Shown: piece by piece, positions 22,234-32,230 of the stretch
How positions within the stretch are numbered: the stretch's first letter is position 1
Layout of the letters: every line of letters begins with the position of its first letter
Origin: Apis mellifera
Taxonomy: Eukaryota > Arthropoda > Insecta > Hymenoptera > Apidae
Assembly: GCF_003254395.2 (NCBI RefSeq)
Contig: NC_037646.1
Span: forward strand, 11,651,381 to 11,715,380
Direction of reading: 5' to 3'
Length of the DNA stretch: 64,000 nt
The notes under the pieces: model-generated
The model's input: only the letters and a program-made list of their open reading frames with translations
Told to the model about the DNA's origin: nothing
Database searches by the model: none
Made by a program: the position numbers and the translations under genes

Positions 22234-22816
22234 TTAAATTTTTTTCACTTTCGACACGGGCTCGTCAACCAAGTTTCTCCTGTTCGGTGTCCACGATTTT
22301 GGCAATTTTGGTTGCGGTAGCGTCCGCTTCTGATTACGACTTTTCGCGTTCTTTCTCTCGCCCTGTCGTTTCCGCTCGTTCCTCGCCTTCGTCGCCCTCT
22401 TCGCGCTCCTCTTCTTATTCCTCCCTCGATTCGTATTCCTCCTCAAGGAAGTTCGCCTGGAGATATTACCTTTCGCTGTGTCTGGATCGAATCTGCTCGC
22501 GCCACGAGGAAAATCATGTATACGCGCACACATATATATTTTTCGTATTGATTCGTTCGATCGGTAAGAGAGAGAGAGAGAAAAAAAAGAATAGAACGTT
22601 TGATTGAGATTTGAACCTAAATTTGTTATTCTTCTTGGCTATGATGCCGAAATCGACGCCACGACGAAGCGCCACAGCCACTTGCTTTCGAAGTGATTTC
22701 CCGGGCATGATGTCGTGTTTGTTACTGATCTGCTCCACGATCTCCTTCTCGGTGAAACCCTCTTCCGGTTGCTCGGTCCTGAGCAGATCGTACACAAGGA
22801 TCGATTTCCGTACCAT
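22234..22816 (-). CDS. Small winged-helix (linker-histone-like) basic protein, two exons
   Basis: Exon 1 runs 22816-22617 (200 nt) and exon 2 runs 22492-22234 (259 nt), giving 152 residues. The intron starts GTTCAA after a split AG-A arginine codon. It contains a long pyrimidine tract and ends GCGAGCAG, a tandem acceptor that could add one serine. Residues 1-70 (FTEKEIVEQISNKHDIMPGK, then SLRKQVAVALRRGVDFGIIA and KKNNKFR) have the helix pattern and basic wing of an H15 linker-histone or similar insect winged-helix domain. Residues 71-152 form a tail rich in Arg, Lys and Asn. This architecture suggests a nuclear DNA- or chromatin-binding protein; that role is inferred from the family resemblance. 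The start was chosen because it is the first ATG after the putative initiator at 22984 and has a GAGATGG context. The donor is not consensus, and a better one (AAAG then GTAAT, at 22469) lies inside exon 2, so a shorter isoform is possible. Confidence 0.6.
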
Positions 22817-22980
22817 CTCGATCTTCTTTCCTCGGCTGGTTAGAGAATTGGCCGGAAAGGAACGTAGGGGAGGACGCCAGGGTGACACAAGCCTGTCACG
22901 TCGTTCACCGGAAGTTGGCCTCGCGTCGATGCGATTATTCCAAAGATCTTTCGTTCCCGGCACGCGGCTATCTTCGCGTT

Positions 22981-22986
22981 GACTGA
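22981..22986 (-). promoter_or_regulatory. Candidate initiator for the winged-helix gene
   Basis: On the minus strand the bases read TCAGTC, a full match to the arthropod initiator, with the start base at 22984. GGAAC at about +28 to +32 matches four of five positions of the downstream promoter element. No TATA box lies upstream. The leader would be 168 bases with no upstream ATG. The repeat array E begins about 50 bases further upstream, so upstream regulatory sequence would have to lie in or beyond the array. Confidence 0.35.
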
Positions 22987-22989
22987 TTT

Positions 22990-24265
22990 TCCTTCCTTCT
23001 TTCCCTCTCTCTTCTTTCCTTTCTTCTATTTTTGGATACTCACTTTTCTCTTTCTCTTCGAACCATCATCCTCTCTTTCGATCCTTCAGCTTTCTTGAAA
23101 TCGTTTTGTCTGCGTCCGTTTGAAATGCGTAGATGCGAATTAATCTCGGGAGATTTCTCCATTTTCTCTTTCTCTTCGAACCATCATCTCTTTCGATTTT
23201 TCAGCTTTCTTGAACGCGTTGATACGAATTAATTCTGGGAGATTTCTCCATTTTCTCTTTCTCTTCGAATCATTATCCTCTCTTTCGATCCTTCTTTCTT
23301 GAAATCACTCAGGTTTCTTCGCCTGCGTTAAACGTGTAGATGCGAATTAATCTTGAGAGATATCTCGATTTTCTCTTTCTCTTCGAATTATCCTCATTAT
23401 CTTCTCTTTCGATCTTCCAGCTTTCTTAAAATCGTTTCAGTATTCGTCTGCGTCCGTTCGAAACGTGTAGATGCGAATTAATCTCGGGAGATTTCTTTAT
23501 TTTCTCTTTCTCTTCGAACCATTATCCTCTCTTTCGATCCTTCTTTCTTGAAATCACTCAGATTTCTTCGCCTACGTTTGAAACGCGTAGATGCGAATTA
23601 ATCCTGGGAGAGGAGGGAGATCTTGGAGAAGAGATCTCCCTCCAAAATTTCTTCGAATTAATCTTGAAATTCTTCGATTTTCTCTTTCTCTTCGAATTAT
23701 CTTCTCTTTCGATCTTCCAGTTTTCTTAAAATCGTTTCAATATTCGTCTGCGTCCGTTCGAAACGCGTAGATGCGAATTAATCTTGAGAGATTTCTCCAT
23801 TTTTTTCTTTTTCTTCGAACCATCATCTTTCGATCCTCCTTTCTTGAAATCGTTTCAGTATTCGTCTGCGTCCGTTTGAAATACATAGATACGAATTAAT
23901 CTTGAGAGATATCTCGATTTTCTCTTTCTCTTCGAATTATCCTCATTATCCTCTCTTTCGATCTTTCTTTCTTAAAATCGTTTCGGTATTCGTCTGCGTC
24001 GGTTCGAAACGTAGATGCAAATTAATCTCGGGAGATTTCTCCATTTTCTCTTTTTCTTCGAACCATCATCCTCTCTTTCGATCCTTCAGCTTTCTTGAAC
24101 GCTGAAACACGTAGATGCGAATTAATCTCTCCATTTTCTCTTCGAAGCATCATCTTTCGATCCTCCTTTCTTGAAATCGTTTCGGTATTCGCCTACATCC
24201 GTTCGAAATGCGTAGATGCGAATTAATCCCGGGAGAGGAGGGAGATCTTGGAGAAGAGAATTTCC
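22990..24265. repeat. Minisatellite array E (about 10 units of 90-180 bp)
   Basis: Units are marked by TAGATGCGAATTAATC at about 23130, 23221, 23337, 23468, 23588, 23768, 23886, 24012, 24112 and 24212. Other shared parts are GGGAGATTTCTCCATTTTC, TCTTTCTCTTCGAACCATC, CTCTCTTTCGATCCTTC and TTCTTGAAATCGTTTCAG. One interior unit (23598-23655) and the right edge (24225-24275) share an extra block, GGGAGAGGAGGGAGATCTTG followed by GAGAAGAG. The array starts directly behind the putative promoter of the minus-strand gene. Confidence 0.93.
23612..23643. other. 12-bp hairpin inside array E
   Basis: GGAGGGAGATCT (23612-23623) and AGATCTCCCTCC (23632-23643) are exact inverted repeats with an 8-base loop. 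The matching block at the right edge of the array has lost the second arm (GAATTTCCCCCC), so the palindrome is specific to this interior unit. Confidence 0.5.
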
Positions 24266-27200
24266 CCCCAAAATTTCGAAACGAACACACGATCGAATGA
24301 TCGTGGATACCTGGCGGATACCACGTCCACGACGCGGTTATCCCGCAGAATTCCTTCAGTCGCTCTCCTCGATGTTTGCCGAGAGGGGACGGACGGTTTA
24401 GAAGGAGCGGCTTTGAGGACGGGATCCTCCCGAAGGAGGAAGGAGAGCGACTCTGATTTCCGTCGGGAATTTCGCCCTATCCAGGCGCATCCAGGCGAGG
24501 CCGCCTTTAATCATTCGATTGCCGCCGCTTGGAGTCGGTTCCTCGGACGGGACCGATATCCGACCGCCCGCCATATTTACCCACCCGCTCGACCGGACCT
24601 TCCTCAACCGCCCCACGGTTAATTAATTCCCCGTTTCCTCGCGAAAAAACCACCTCCTCCTCCCTCCCAAAGAAACAGAAGGGTTTCCTCCTCGAACGTT
24701 TCTTGGAAACGAGAAGTAGAATCCTTCTTGTTTTTCGTTTCGATTTCTGCAGCGGCCGAAAGGTTGACGAGGAAATTTGGAGGACACAGGAGGAGGCTAA
24801 ACAATTGTTTACGAGGTAGGCATTCGTGCTTGGCATTCTGGAAACGAAGGTAGATAAGGTTGCTAAATGCAATTACCAGATTCTACCGGATCCCATTTGG
24901 AATATAAATCTTCTTCTTTCTTTCTTCCCCTCCAAAATTTCCTCGGATTGTTGAGAAAATTGTGGAGAGAAAGGAGGAGGATAACTCCAAAATCGGAAGA
25001 GAAGGAAGAGAATCTTTTCTTCCATCTCGATTCGTGCTCGGAATCGAATGTTTCTTCCCTTTCTCTCTTTCCTTCTCCCTCTCTTCCTTTCTCCTCTCTG
25101 GGATGACGGACCCCCGTGGGGCATCGGTTTCCCGGTTTCCACGCCGCTTTTTCCAATTGTGCCGCCCCCTGGCCGGTCCTCCAAGTCGGGCCAAGTGGAT
25201 TATTGACGGCACGAAACAATGGCGTAGCTTTGTTCCACGTGCTTCGAACGTAATATGTTCGATGCAGGGCCTGTCCGTCCGTCAGTTTTGTGCTCATCGA
25301 GTGGTTTAAGCCGTACACGAACCGACCGAGTGCTCTTTCTCCCTTTCTCTCTCTCTCTCTGCCTCTCTCTTCCGCTGTTTCGAGCCGCGAGTCAAGTGGG
25401 CGTGCGGTACATCTGGCTGTCCGATCCGGGTGTTTATTAAAAATCATACGAAATCCGCCCCACCGTTTCATCCGAATATTCGAAGATTTGACGGGGTGGA
25501 GTGGTTCCTTTTCGAATCGATCGAATTCGTGAAATGTTGCTAAAAGAGAGAAGGAAAGAGAGAGAGGCGGCCAAACACTCGAGGCGATGAGGTGGAGGAG
25601 GATGGAAAGAAGAGCGGCGATTACATTTGAAAGCCGGCCCGTAACGAAGGAAAACGATAGTCGAGGAATTAATTCAACTCGACCATCTTTCCCCATCTCG
25701 AGGGAGCAACCGGCTGCTCCTCTTTGAAGGAGGGCCAATAAGATCGTGCCGGGGAACCTTCCTCTTCCTCCTGTCCTCGGGGATAAGACGAGCAGCACTC
25801 AGCCGAGCAAAACTATCAGATCTCGTCGCCACCACGAGCCTCCATGCCTAATTTCCCCCGATCCTCTCTCTCTCTCTACCCTTCGAAATATTCTTTTCTC
25901 CTCAAGTATAAGGAGAAACGATATTCTTCGCTTGTTGTTAAGAAAATTTTTTTTTTCTCTCTTTCGTCGGGATCTTTTTCACGGAGAAACTTTGACGGGG
26001 AGCGGGATATTAAATTGGAAAGAAGGAAGGAGAGGAAAGGCAAGGAAGGATCGAAAATATGGGAACGGATGGGGGTGGAAAGCCGAGGCTTGGAGGCGAG
26101 TCTCGTGCCGGTGGGAATAGCAAGGTTTTGCTATGGTGAATTTTGCCATGGAGGTCGTGATCCAACGTGCAAACATCCCTGTGGGCAAGAGCTTCGATTT
26201 GGTATCCGCCGCCGGTAACTACCGCCGTGCAACCCTCGAGACTCGAAAGTGGTGCTCACCCAGAGATTCCCCAGTTTTATCCCCCTCCTTTCCTATTCGC
26301 GCCCATCTCTTTTAACAACTCTGACCGAGTTCGAGTCCTCGAATAAAACGAATCTCGGATACGAATGAAAATTTGTCAATTAAGAATTTCGAAAAAAATT
26401 TCTTTTGACAAGTAAAAGAAAAGAGGAGTACTCTTCGATTCGTAGGCTGAGCGAGATGTAAGATACATATATACAAATGGATAACAAGGGAAAACGGGTT
26501 TCGCGAGTTGGAAAACGGGTTTGAGCACCATCTCCGCAAGGGTGGAACAACGAGGGTGGAGTTTGACAGTGGCTGGTGGCTCGGAGGGATTCAATATAAT
26601 CGCGCAATAAAATTCACTTACAACCTATATCCGTCCCTGTTCGAAAGCGGCGCCTCTCCTCCCGCCTATTCGTTTCTCACTCGCCCCGAAAAGCGGCCCT
26701 TTATCCGAGCACGAGGGAGCGCCGCCAAGTATTATACCGTTCACCACCGACTCCCTCCACGACTCTTCTCTAACTCCGTTTCTTCGTTTCCTTCCACTTT
26801 CTTCCCATCTCGATTCTACACCGTGATTCTGCTTCCTTTTGTTTATCTCTTCTTCGTTTAGAGAAAAAAAAAGGGATATTTCCACGGAGCGGTAAAAGTG
26901 GCATCTCTCTCGAACCATTTTCGAATAGTCGCGGTGTTTCAGAGGGTAAAAAAGAGGCCGACAGCTGAGTGTACACAGGAGCCAATTTCTTTCTTTCTTT
27001 CTCTCTTCCTTCCCTCTTCGAATTCTCTACCCCTGGACGTGCGCTCGTGCGCGCACCTCCCCTCTCTCTCTCTCGCTCCTTTTAGCATCCCTGACAACGC
27101 GCGCTGGGACCTATGCAAACACGGCCTATTCATCGTGCTCGTGTGTATATCGTGTGGAACGAGGCGAAGGACCGAGGAGCGTAACCGACGCGTCGCTATG

Positions 27201-27439
27201 ATTCGATGAATCGACGCTCGATTGATCCTCGCCCCTTTCTCTTATTTCCATTCCATTCGCTTATCCTCGAGTCGATGTACTTTCGAGGCATCGTTTCTCT
27301 TTCCAACTGAGAAATGAGTTAAAAATTAGAGGGAAAGAGAGATCGGTTTAATTTCTTCTCGAAATTACACGGATACATGTTATATATCGAATCTCGAGCG
27401 ATCGATGAGAATTATTTAAATATCCCCCGATAAAGGGGA

Positions 27440-27900
27440 ATCGCGTTATTTCCACCAGATTATGTCATTTAAGTTTGATGCAGTGCAGCGTCCCACTTTA
27501 TGCGCATAATGCACCGCGTTATTTATTCTCGCGCTTCGGCTACCTCCCCCTCCTACCCTCCCTCCGTTAATTTAATAAATCCCGTCATTTCCACGCGAGA
27601 GATAATAATAATAATAATAACAATAATAACAACAATAATAATAATAATAATCGGAGGATTCGTTGGTAGAAAAATCGGAGCGTTAATGAATTCGTCGGGC
27701 GATAACGTTAATTAAACCCCCGGCTACGTGCATCCCCGCGTTACGTAATGCCCATTATCAAGTGAAATTTAGCAAACGCCCTGTAGTTGTGTCCCAATTA
27801 ATGTATTCCGTCCGAATCCACTGCTGAGCGGCCGAATAAATTCATCGTCCGCTTTATAAATAACCATCGGTCGATCCTCCCTCGATCAATCCGCGATAAT
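27440..27900. other. Non-repetitive AT/CpG island, candidate regulatory DNA
   Basis: This stretch is free of pyrimidine tracts and rich in homeodomain-like AT cores (TTAATTTAATAAA, GTTAATTAAACC, CAATTAATG, TTTATAAATAACC) embedded in CpG-rich unique sequence. An AAT repeat interrupts it. Its texture differs from the neighbouring DNA and resembles developmental enhancers. That is an impression from composition, not a demonstrated property. Confidence 0.25.
27602..27651. repeat. Imperfect (AAT)n microsatellite
   Basis: About 50 bases of AAT/ATA trinucleotides with AAC interruptions. Confidence 0.95.
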
Positions 27901-28288
27901 CTGCCGACAACGTTGCTCCGTCCTCCTCGAAATCTTGTAACGACGAGAATTTCTTTCCTCTCCTTCTCTCGAAACGTTAGATCGTTTTTTCTATCCCTGG
28001 ACAAGATGGGGGAATCGACGAAGCTCGACATTTTTTTCGTCCATTTCCATCGAGGAAAAAAAAAATTCGCTTTTTCGACGCTCCATTATTCCCCATCACG
28101 TAAAACGGACTCCGCTCGAGACTGGTCTCCCTCCCCCGCGCGCAACACTGTCCAATATCGGGGATTTCATCCGCGAATTTTTACGTCTCTGTTAAATATC
28201 TCTTCTCTCCTATCGAGATTATCGCGAAGGGAAGAAAAAGTCGGCGAGGAAGAATTCGAGAAGGGGAGGGAAAAAGGAAGGGAAAGTA

Positions 28289-28318
28289 TTGGGTTGGCAA
28301 CTAAGTAATTGCGGATTT
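28289..28318 (+). repeat. Left terminal inverted repeat of the mariner
   Basis: Thirty bases identical to the reverse complement of 29541-29570. It begins directly after the TA at 28287-28288. Confidence 0.97.
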
Positions 28319-28472
28319 CGCTCATAGATGGCTTCAGTTGAATTTTTAGGTTTGCTGGCGTAGTCCAAATGTAAAACGCATTTTGTTATTTGATAGTTGG
28401 CAATTCAGCTGTCGATCGGTATAAAAAGTTTTTTGATCGGTTGCGTAGTTTTCGTTTGGCGTTCGTTGAAAA

Positions 28473-29496
28473 ATGGAAAATCAAAAGGAACATTATCGTC
28501 GTATTTTGCTTTTTTATTTTCGCAAAGGAAAAACGCATCGCAAGCTCGCAAAAAGTTATGCGCTGTTTATAGCGACGAAGCCTTAAAAGAACGGCAGTGT
28601 CAAAATTGGTTTGACAAATTTCGTTCTGGTGATTTTTCATTCAAAGACGAAAAACGCTCTAATCGTCCAGTTGAAGTTAATGACGACCTAATTAAAACAA
28701 TAATCGATTCGGATCGTCACAGTACAACTCGTGAGATTGCAGAGAAGCTTCATGTATCGCATACATGCATTGAAAACCGTTTAAAACAACTTGGCTATGT
28801 TCAAAAACTCGATACATAGGTTCCTCGCTGAAAGAAAAGCATTTAACGCGACGCATTAACAGCTGCGATTTGCTAAAGAAACGTAATAAAAATGATCCAT
28901 TTTTAAAATGATTGATAACTGGCGATGAAAAATGGGTTGTTTACAACAATATCAAGCGGAAAAGATGGTGGAGCAGGCCACGTGAACCAGCTCGAACAAC
29001 ATCGAAAGCTGGTATTCGTCGAAAGAAGGTTTTGTTATCAGTTTGGTGGGATTACAAAGGAATTGTCTATTTTGAACTCTTACCACCCAACCGAACGATC
29101 AATTTTGTCGTCTACATCGAACAACTAACGAAATTAAACAATGCGGTTGAAGAAAAGCGGCCCGAATTGACAAATCGAAAAGGCGTTGTATTCCATCATG
29201 ACGATGCAAGGCCACACGCATCTTTGGTCACTCGACAAAAATTATTGGAGCTTGGTTGCGATGTTTTGCCACATCCACCATATAGTCCTGACCTTGCACC
29301 ATCCGATTACTTTTTGTTTCGATCTTTACAAAACTCCTTGAATGGTAAAAATTTCAATAATGATGATAATATCGAATCGTACCTGATTCAGTCTTTTGCT
29401 AATAAAAACCACAAGTTTTATGAACGTGGGATTATGATGCTGGCTGAAAGATGGCAAAAAGTGATTGATCAAAATGGGCAACGCATTACGGAATAA
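28473..29496 (+). pseudogene. Mariner transposase, broken by four lesions
   Basis: The reading frame starts at ATG 28473 (MENQKEHYRRILLFYF). It shifts within the A-run at 28529-28533, where one A appears to be missing. It then continues through the N-terminal helix-turn-helix region (TTREIAEKLHVSHTCIENRL) to a TAG at 28817, probably a former tryptophan codon. A second shift, about four bases lost, lies at 28820-28828, and a TGA interrupts at 28909. From 28912 to the TAA at 29494-29496 the catalytic domain is open. The first Asp is in ITGDEKW (28924-28926), the second in HHDDARPH, and the third in SPDLAPSDY, with 34 residues between the last two. The full protein would be about 342 residues, normal for mariners. 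The element could not make its own transposase but its ends may still be mobilised by another copy. Confidence 0.95.
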
Positions 29497-29540
29497 AGTT
29501 ATTTAGTTCCATGAAAAAATTGTCTTTGATTTTCTAAAAA

Positions 29541-29570
29541 AAATCCGCAATTACTTAGTTGCCAACCCAA
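29541..29570 (-). repeat. Right terminal inverted repeat of the mariner
   Basis: Exact reverse complement of the left terminal repeat, followed by the TA target duplication at 29571-29572. Confidence 0.97.
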
Positions 29571-30930
29571 TAGAATTGGAGAAGTGAGATTTCGTGGGAG
29601 AAGATTGGGAAGGGTGTATGTAACGCGGATGGATTAACGGTAAGAGAGTGAATAGCAGCAGGACTTTTTCTCGAGGTGGAACGGTGGCACGAGGTTAGTC
29701 CTGCGAGACGAGCTAAAATGGAAATCCTAGCCGCTGGTTGGCTGTTGCTGGCTCCGCCTTTCATCCTTGCCGTGCCGTCGCTACGCGCGTTATACATCCT
29801 GCCGTTTAAGTAGACGCGCCACCTTAACCTAATACTTTAACCTCTACCTTACCTTGGAGCGTAACGAAGAGGATTCGAAGAAAATATTACGGAACAGGGA
29901 AGCATCGAATTTCGTAACTTTCTTCCTTTCTTTTTTTTTCTTTCTTTAGGAAGGAGAAAAGAAAAGAATCGTGGAAATTGCGTTTTGGAAAAGAGACGAA
30001 AAATAACTCGTCGTCGCTACGATTTCCCAGGGCGGGAATAATAGGGAGGGGGGAACGAGGCTATCCCGTTGCAAGGCTCAATATTTACTAGAAAATGAAC
30101 CGGTAATCAGTGGTCATATAATTATCGAGATAAATGATAGCCAGTGTACTTGTTTGGCGTTCGAGATGGATACGCGATGACACGCAGTTTGACTGAGCCA
30201 AACACGTTTTATTGATTCGCCAAGTGATATCTGCTTCTCGGCCGCCTCGCTCGCTAGCTTCTCTAACGGGTGTGTAATTACGAACGGCTACCTATTGACA
30301 GTCGTAATTCGACGCCAACTACTCTGTTTGCCGTTATTCCCTCTTTGCCTTTTCCAAAGGAGCCAACGTTCGACCGAGGTCACCGTTCGATAACCAACTT
30401 TTTCTACGCCCCTTCACCCTCCTCTTTTACGTAGAGAAAATTTTTTTCCCTTTTTCCGTCTATTCTCCTTTCGAAGGAGATAATACGAAAGTTTTTCGGG
30501 AATCCTCGAGAATCTTTGGATCGATCGATCGATACAGCGTTTCGATTTTCCAGTGCGAAAAATTCGTCGAGATTTGCGACGACGCGGTGGAATAATGCGT
30601 CTATGATCGCCCAACATCGAGGCGGCACGATATTTGAAACCAAGCCACCACCACCACCCTCTCTCGACCACCAGAGCAGCGACGCTCTTCCATTGCTGGA
30701 CAAATATACTCCGAGTCAACATTCGCGATATACCGAATATACAGGTACGCGACGTCTGATTGTATTCGTCGCTGGACAACGCTGGAAAAATCGGGGGATG
30801 GATGGATGGAAAAAAAAAAAAGGGCGAGTTTTCCCACCCCGGCGAGATCCTTCGCCCGATCGAATTTTTCCATCATCGTCGTCGTTGTCGTCGTTGTGCG
30901 TGTAACGCAAAAGTGCAGTTTCTAACGAAA

Positions 30931-30949
30931 GGAGAGAGAGAGAGAGAGA
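30931..30949. repeat. (GA)n microsatellite
   Basis: About nine GA units followed by an A-run. Similar short (GA)n blocks recur at 31600-31612, 35474-35488 and 62464-62478. Confidence 0.9.
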
Positions 30950-31829
30950 AAAAAATAAAGAGAGATCTCGCAACGATATCCGATCCCGTCGCATATGCAA
31001 ACACGTTGGCAATACTTATTATTGGTATTAGCAGCGAGAAACCTCGCGTTCGACACGCGTTCGTGCGAGGAAGGGAAAGTAGGTAGTGCGGCGACGTTTC
31101 TCGACGACTTTGTAACGAGAACTTTCGTTTCTATATTATAATAACAATTGACCGATCGAGCAGAGGGTCAGAAGGAAGAAGAAGGGAAAGAAACGTCGAT
31201 CGAAACTATCTTTTCTCCCCCTTTTCCTCTTTTCTTTTCTCTTCTTCCTCCTCCTCCTATTCTTGAGGGAGTGTACAATAAGCGGGAGGGGAGGGGGGAG
31301 AAGCGACATTAAAGAAAATTAAACGTAAAGCCGTGCCGACCCAGAAATTGAGTTCCCTCGCCTTTGGCGGGCCGGCTCCGTGGGGATCTAATTATCAGTT
31401 TCGGAACTTTCGAAATTAATAAAACTCCCGTCCCTTCCAACCCTCCTCGACACCCACCCTCCTCCCTCCCCCTCGCTTCGTCCCTCTTGTTATATTGCTC
31501 TTCCAAGTCTCGAAGAAGAGCCGACCTCTTTGAAGCTGGACTAGGGGAGGGCGAGGGAGAAGGACGTGGGTAAAGGAGTTTCCAAGACTTCCAAAGGGGA
31601 GAGAGAGAGAGAGGGGGAGGTGTTCCAAACGACAGAAGGGTGGAATTTACCAGTCTGATGCGACCGAGACTCCACCATCCTTCGAATACGAAAAGCAAAA
31701 GTTTCCTTCGCAGGGAGAAGAAGAGGAGGAGGAGGAGGATTCGTTTTCTCGTTCCATCGCGTTTATATCGTCGTCAGTGCTTAACTCCTTGTTTCCTCGG
31801 TTGTCGTCCAATTACTTTTCGCGGGAAGC

Positions 31830-31850
31830 AAAAAAAAAAAAAAAAAAAAA
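31830..31850. repeat. Poly-A run of 21
   Basis: Twenty-one A residues in unique DNA, with no upstream retroposon body or flanking duplication visible. Confidence 0.9.
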
Positions 31851-32230
31851 GCTTTGGCGGTCGAGCATCCCGTTTGGAAACGAACGAGAACGCGTGAAAG
31901 GAGAGAGAGACAGCGGAGAGAGGCTCCCTCCTCCTCCTCGAGGGGATGCGGTTCGATCGGAAAGCAACGGTGACATCTAGGGCCCTCGACCGGCCACGTG
32001 GGGATCCCTGCTTCCTTTCCAAAACTCTATACCGAATAATTCGCTTGTCACGACAAGCTGCGGTTTTACATCAGAATTCGAGTGGACCGTTGATACACTT
32101 TCGCATCCTCGTTCACGCCTTCTCGTTCCTGCGAGAAGCGGGGGAGAAGGGAAGGGGGATGAAACGAGAGTCCACGCTTTGTATTTTCGCCTTTTCTTTG
32201 CCAAGTTTTTTTTTAAACTTAAACGATTTT

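Larger units (their letters stand above)
24266..28288. other. Unique CpG-rich DNA without a supported gene
   Basis: This block contains the longest non-transposon open frame of the window (24863-25798 minus, 311 codons). It runs through purine tracts as Arg/Glu/Lys-rich sequence, has no domain and is overlapped by other long frames, so I did not call it. A short hairpin, ATAGCAA with TTGCTAT, lies near 26116-26133 next to two overlapping frames of more ordinary composition at 26133-26240. No splice context supports them. The part from 27440 is described separately. Confidence 0.45.
28289..29570 (+). mobile_element. Mariner-family DNA transposon, mellifera type, 1282 bp
   Basis: Perfect 30-bp terminal inverted repeats (28289-28318 and 29541-29570, beginning TTGGGTTGGCAAC) are flanked by TA dinucleotides at 28287-28288 and 29571-29572. 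This is the signature of Tc1/mariner insertion. The length is that of a full mariner. The interior encodes a single transposase on the plus strand with the D,D34D catalytic signature of mariners. Similarity of the ORF (for example DKFRSGDFSFKDEKRSNRP) to the mellifera subfamily known from honey bee is from memory. The identical termini and few coding lesions suggest a fairly recent insertion. No host gene is visibly interrupted. Confidence 0.97.
29573..32230. other. Unique DNA between the mariner and array F
   Basis: No supported gene. The part at 30090-30330 is free of simple repeats and has a mixed, enhancer-like texture. The rest alternates purine tracts (31540-31620, 31717-31740) and pyrimidine tracts (31210-31260). 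Frames of up to 129 codons on both strands overlap one another and lack domains. Confidence 0.45.

Noticed and set aside
22287..22607. Plus-strand frame that looks like a signal peptide followed by a Ser-rich protein
   Set aside because: It starts at GTG, not ATG, and lies antisense to the basic tail of the winged-helix gene. Its Ser-rich part is the complement of Arg/Lys codons.
24863..25798. 311-codon minus-strand open frame, the longest outside the transposon
   Set aside because: It runs through purine tracts as Arg/Glu/Lys-rich sequence and through CT/GA repeats as Ser/Leu-rich sequence. Other long frames overlap it on both strands, and it has no recognisable domain.
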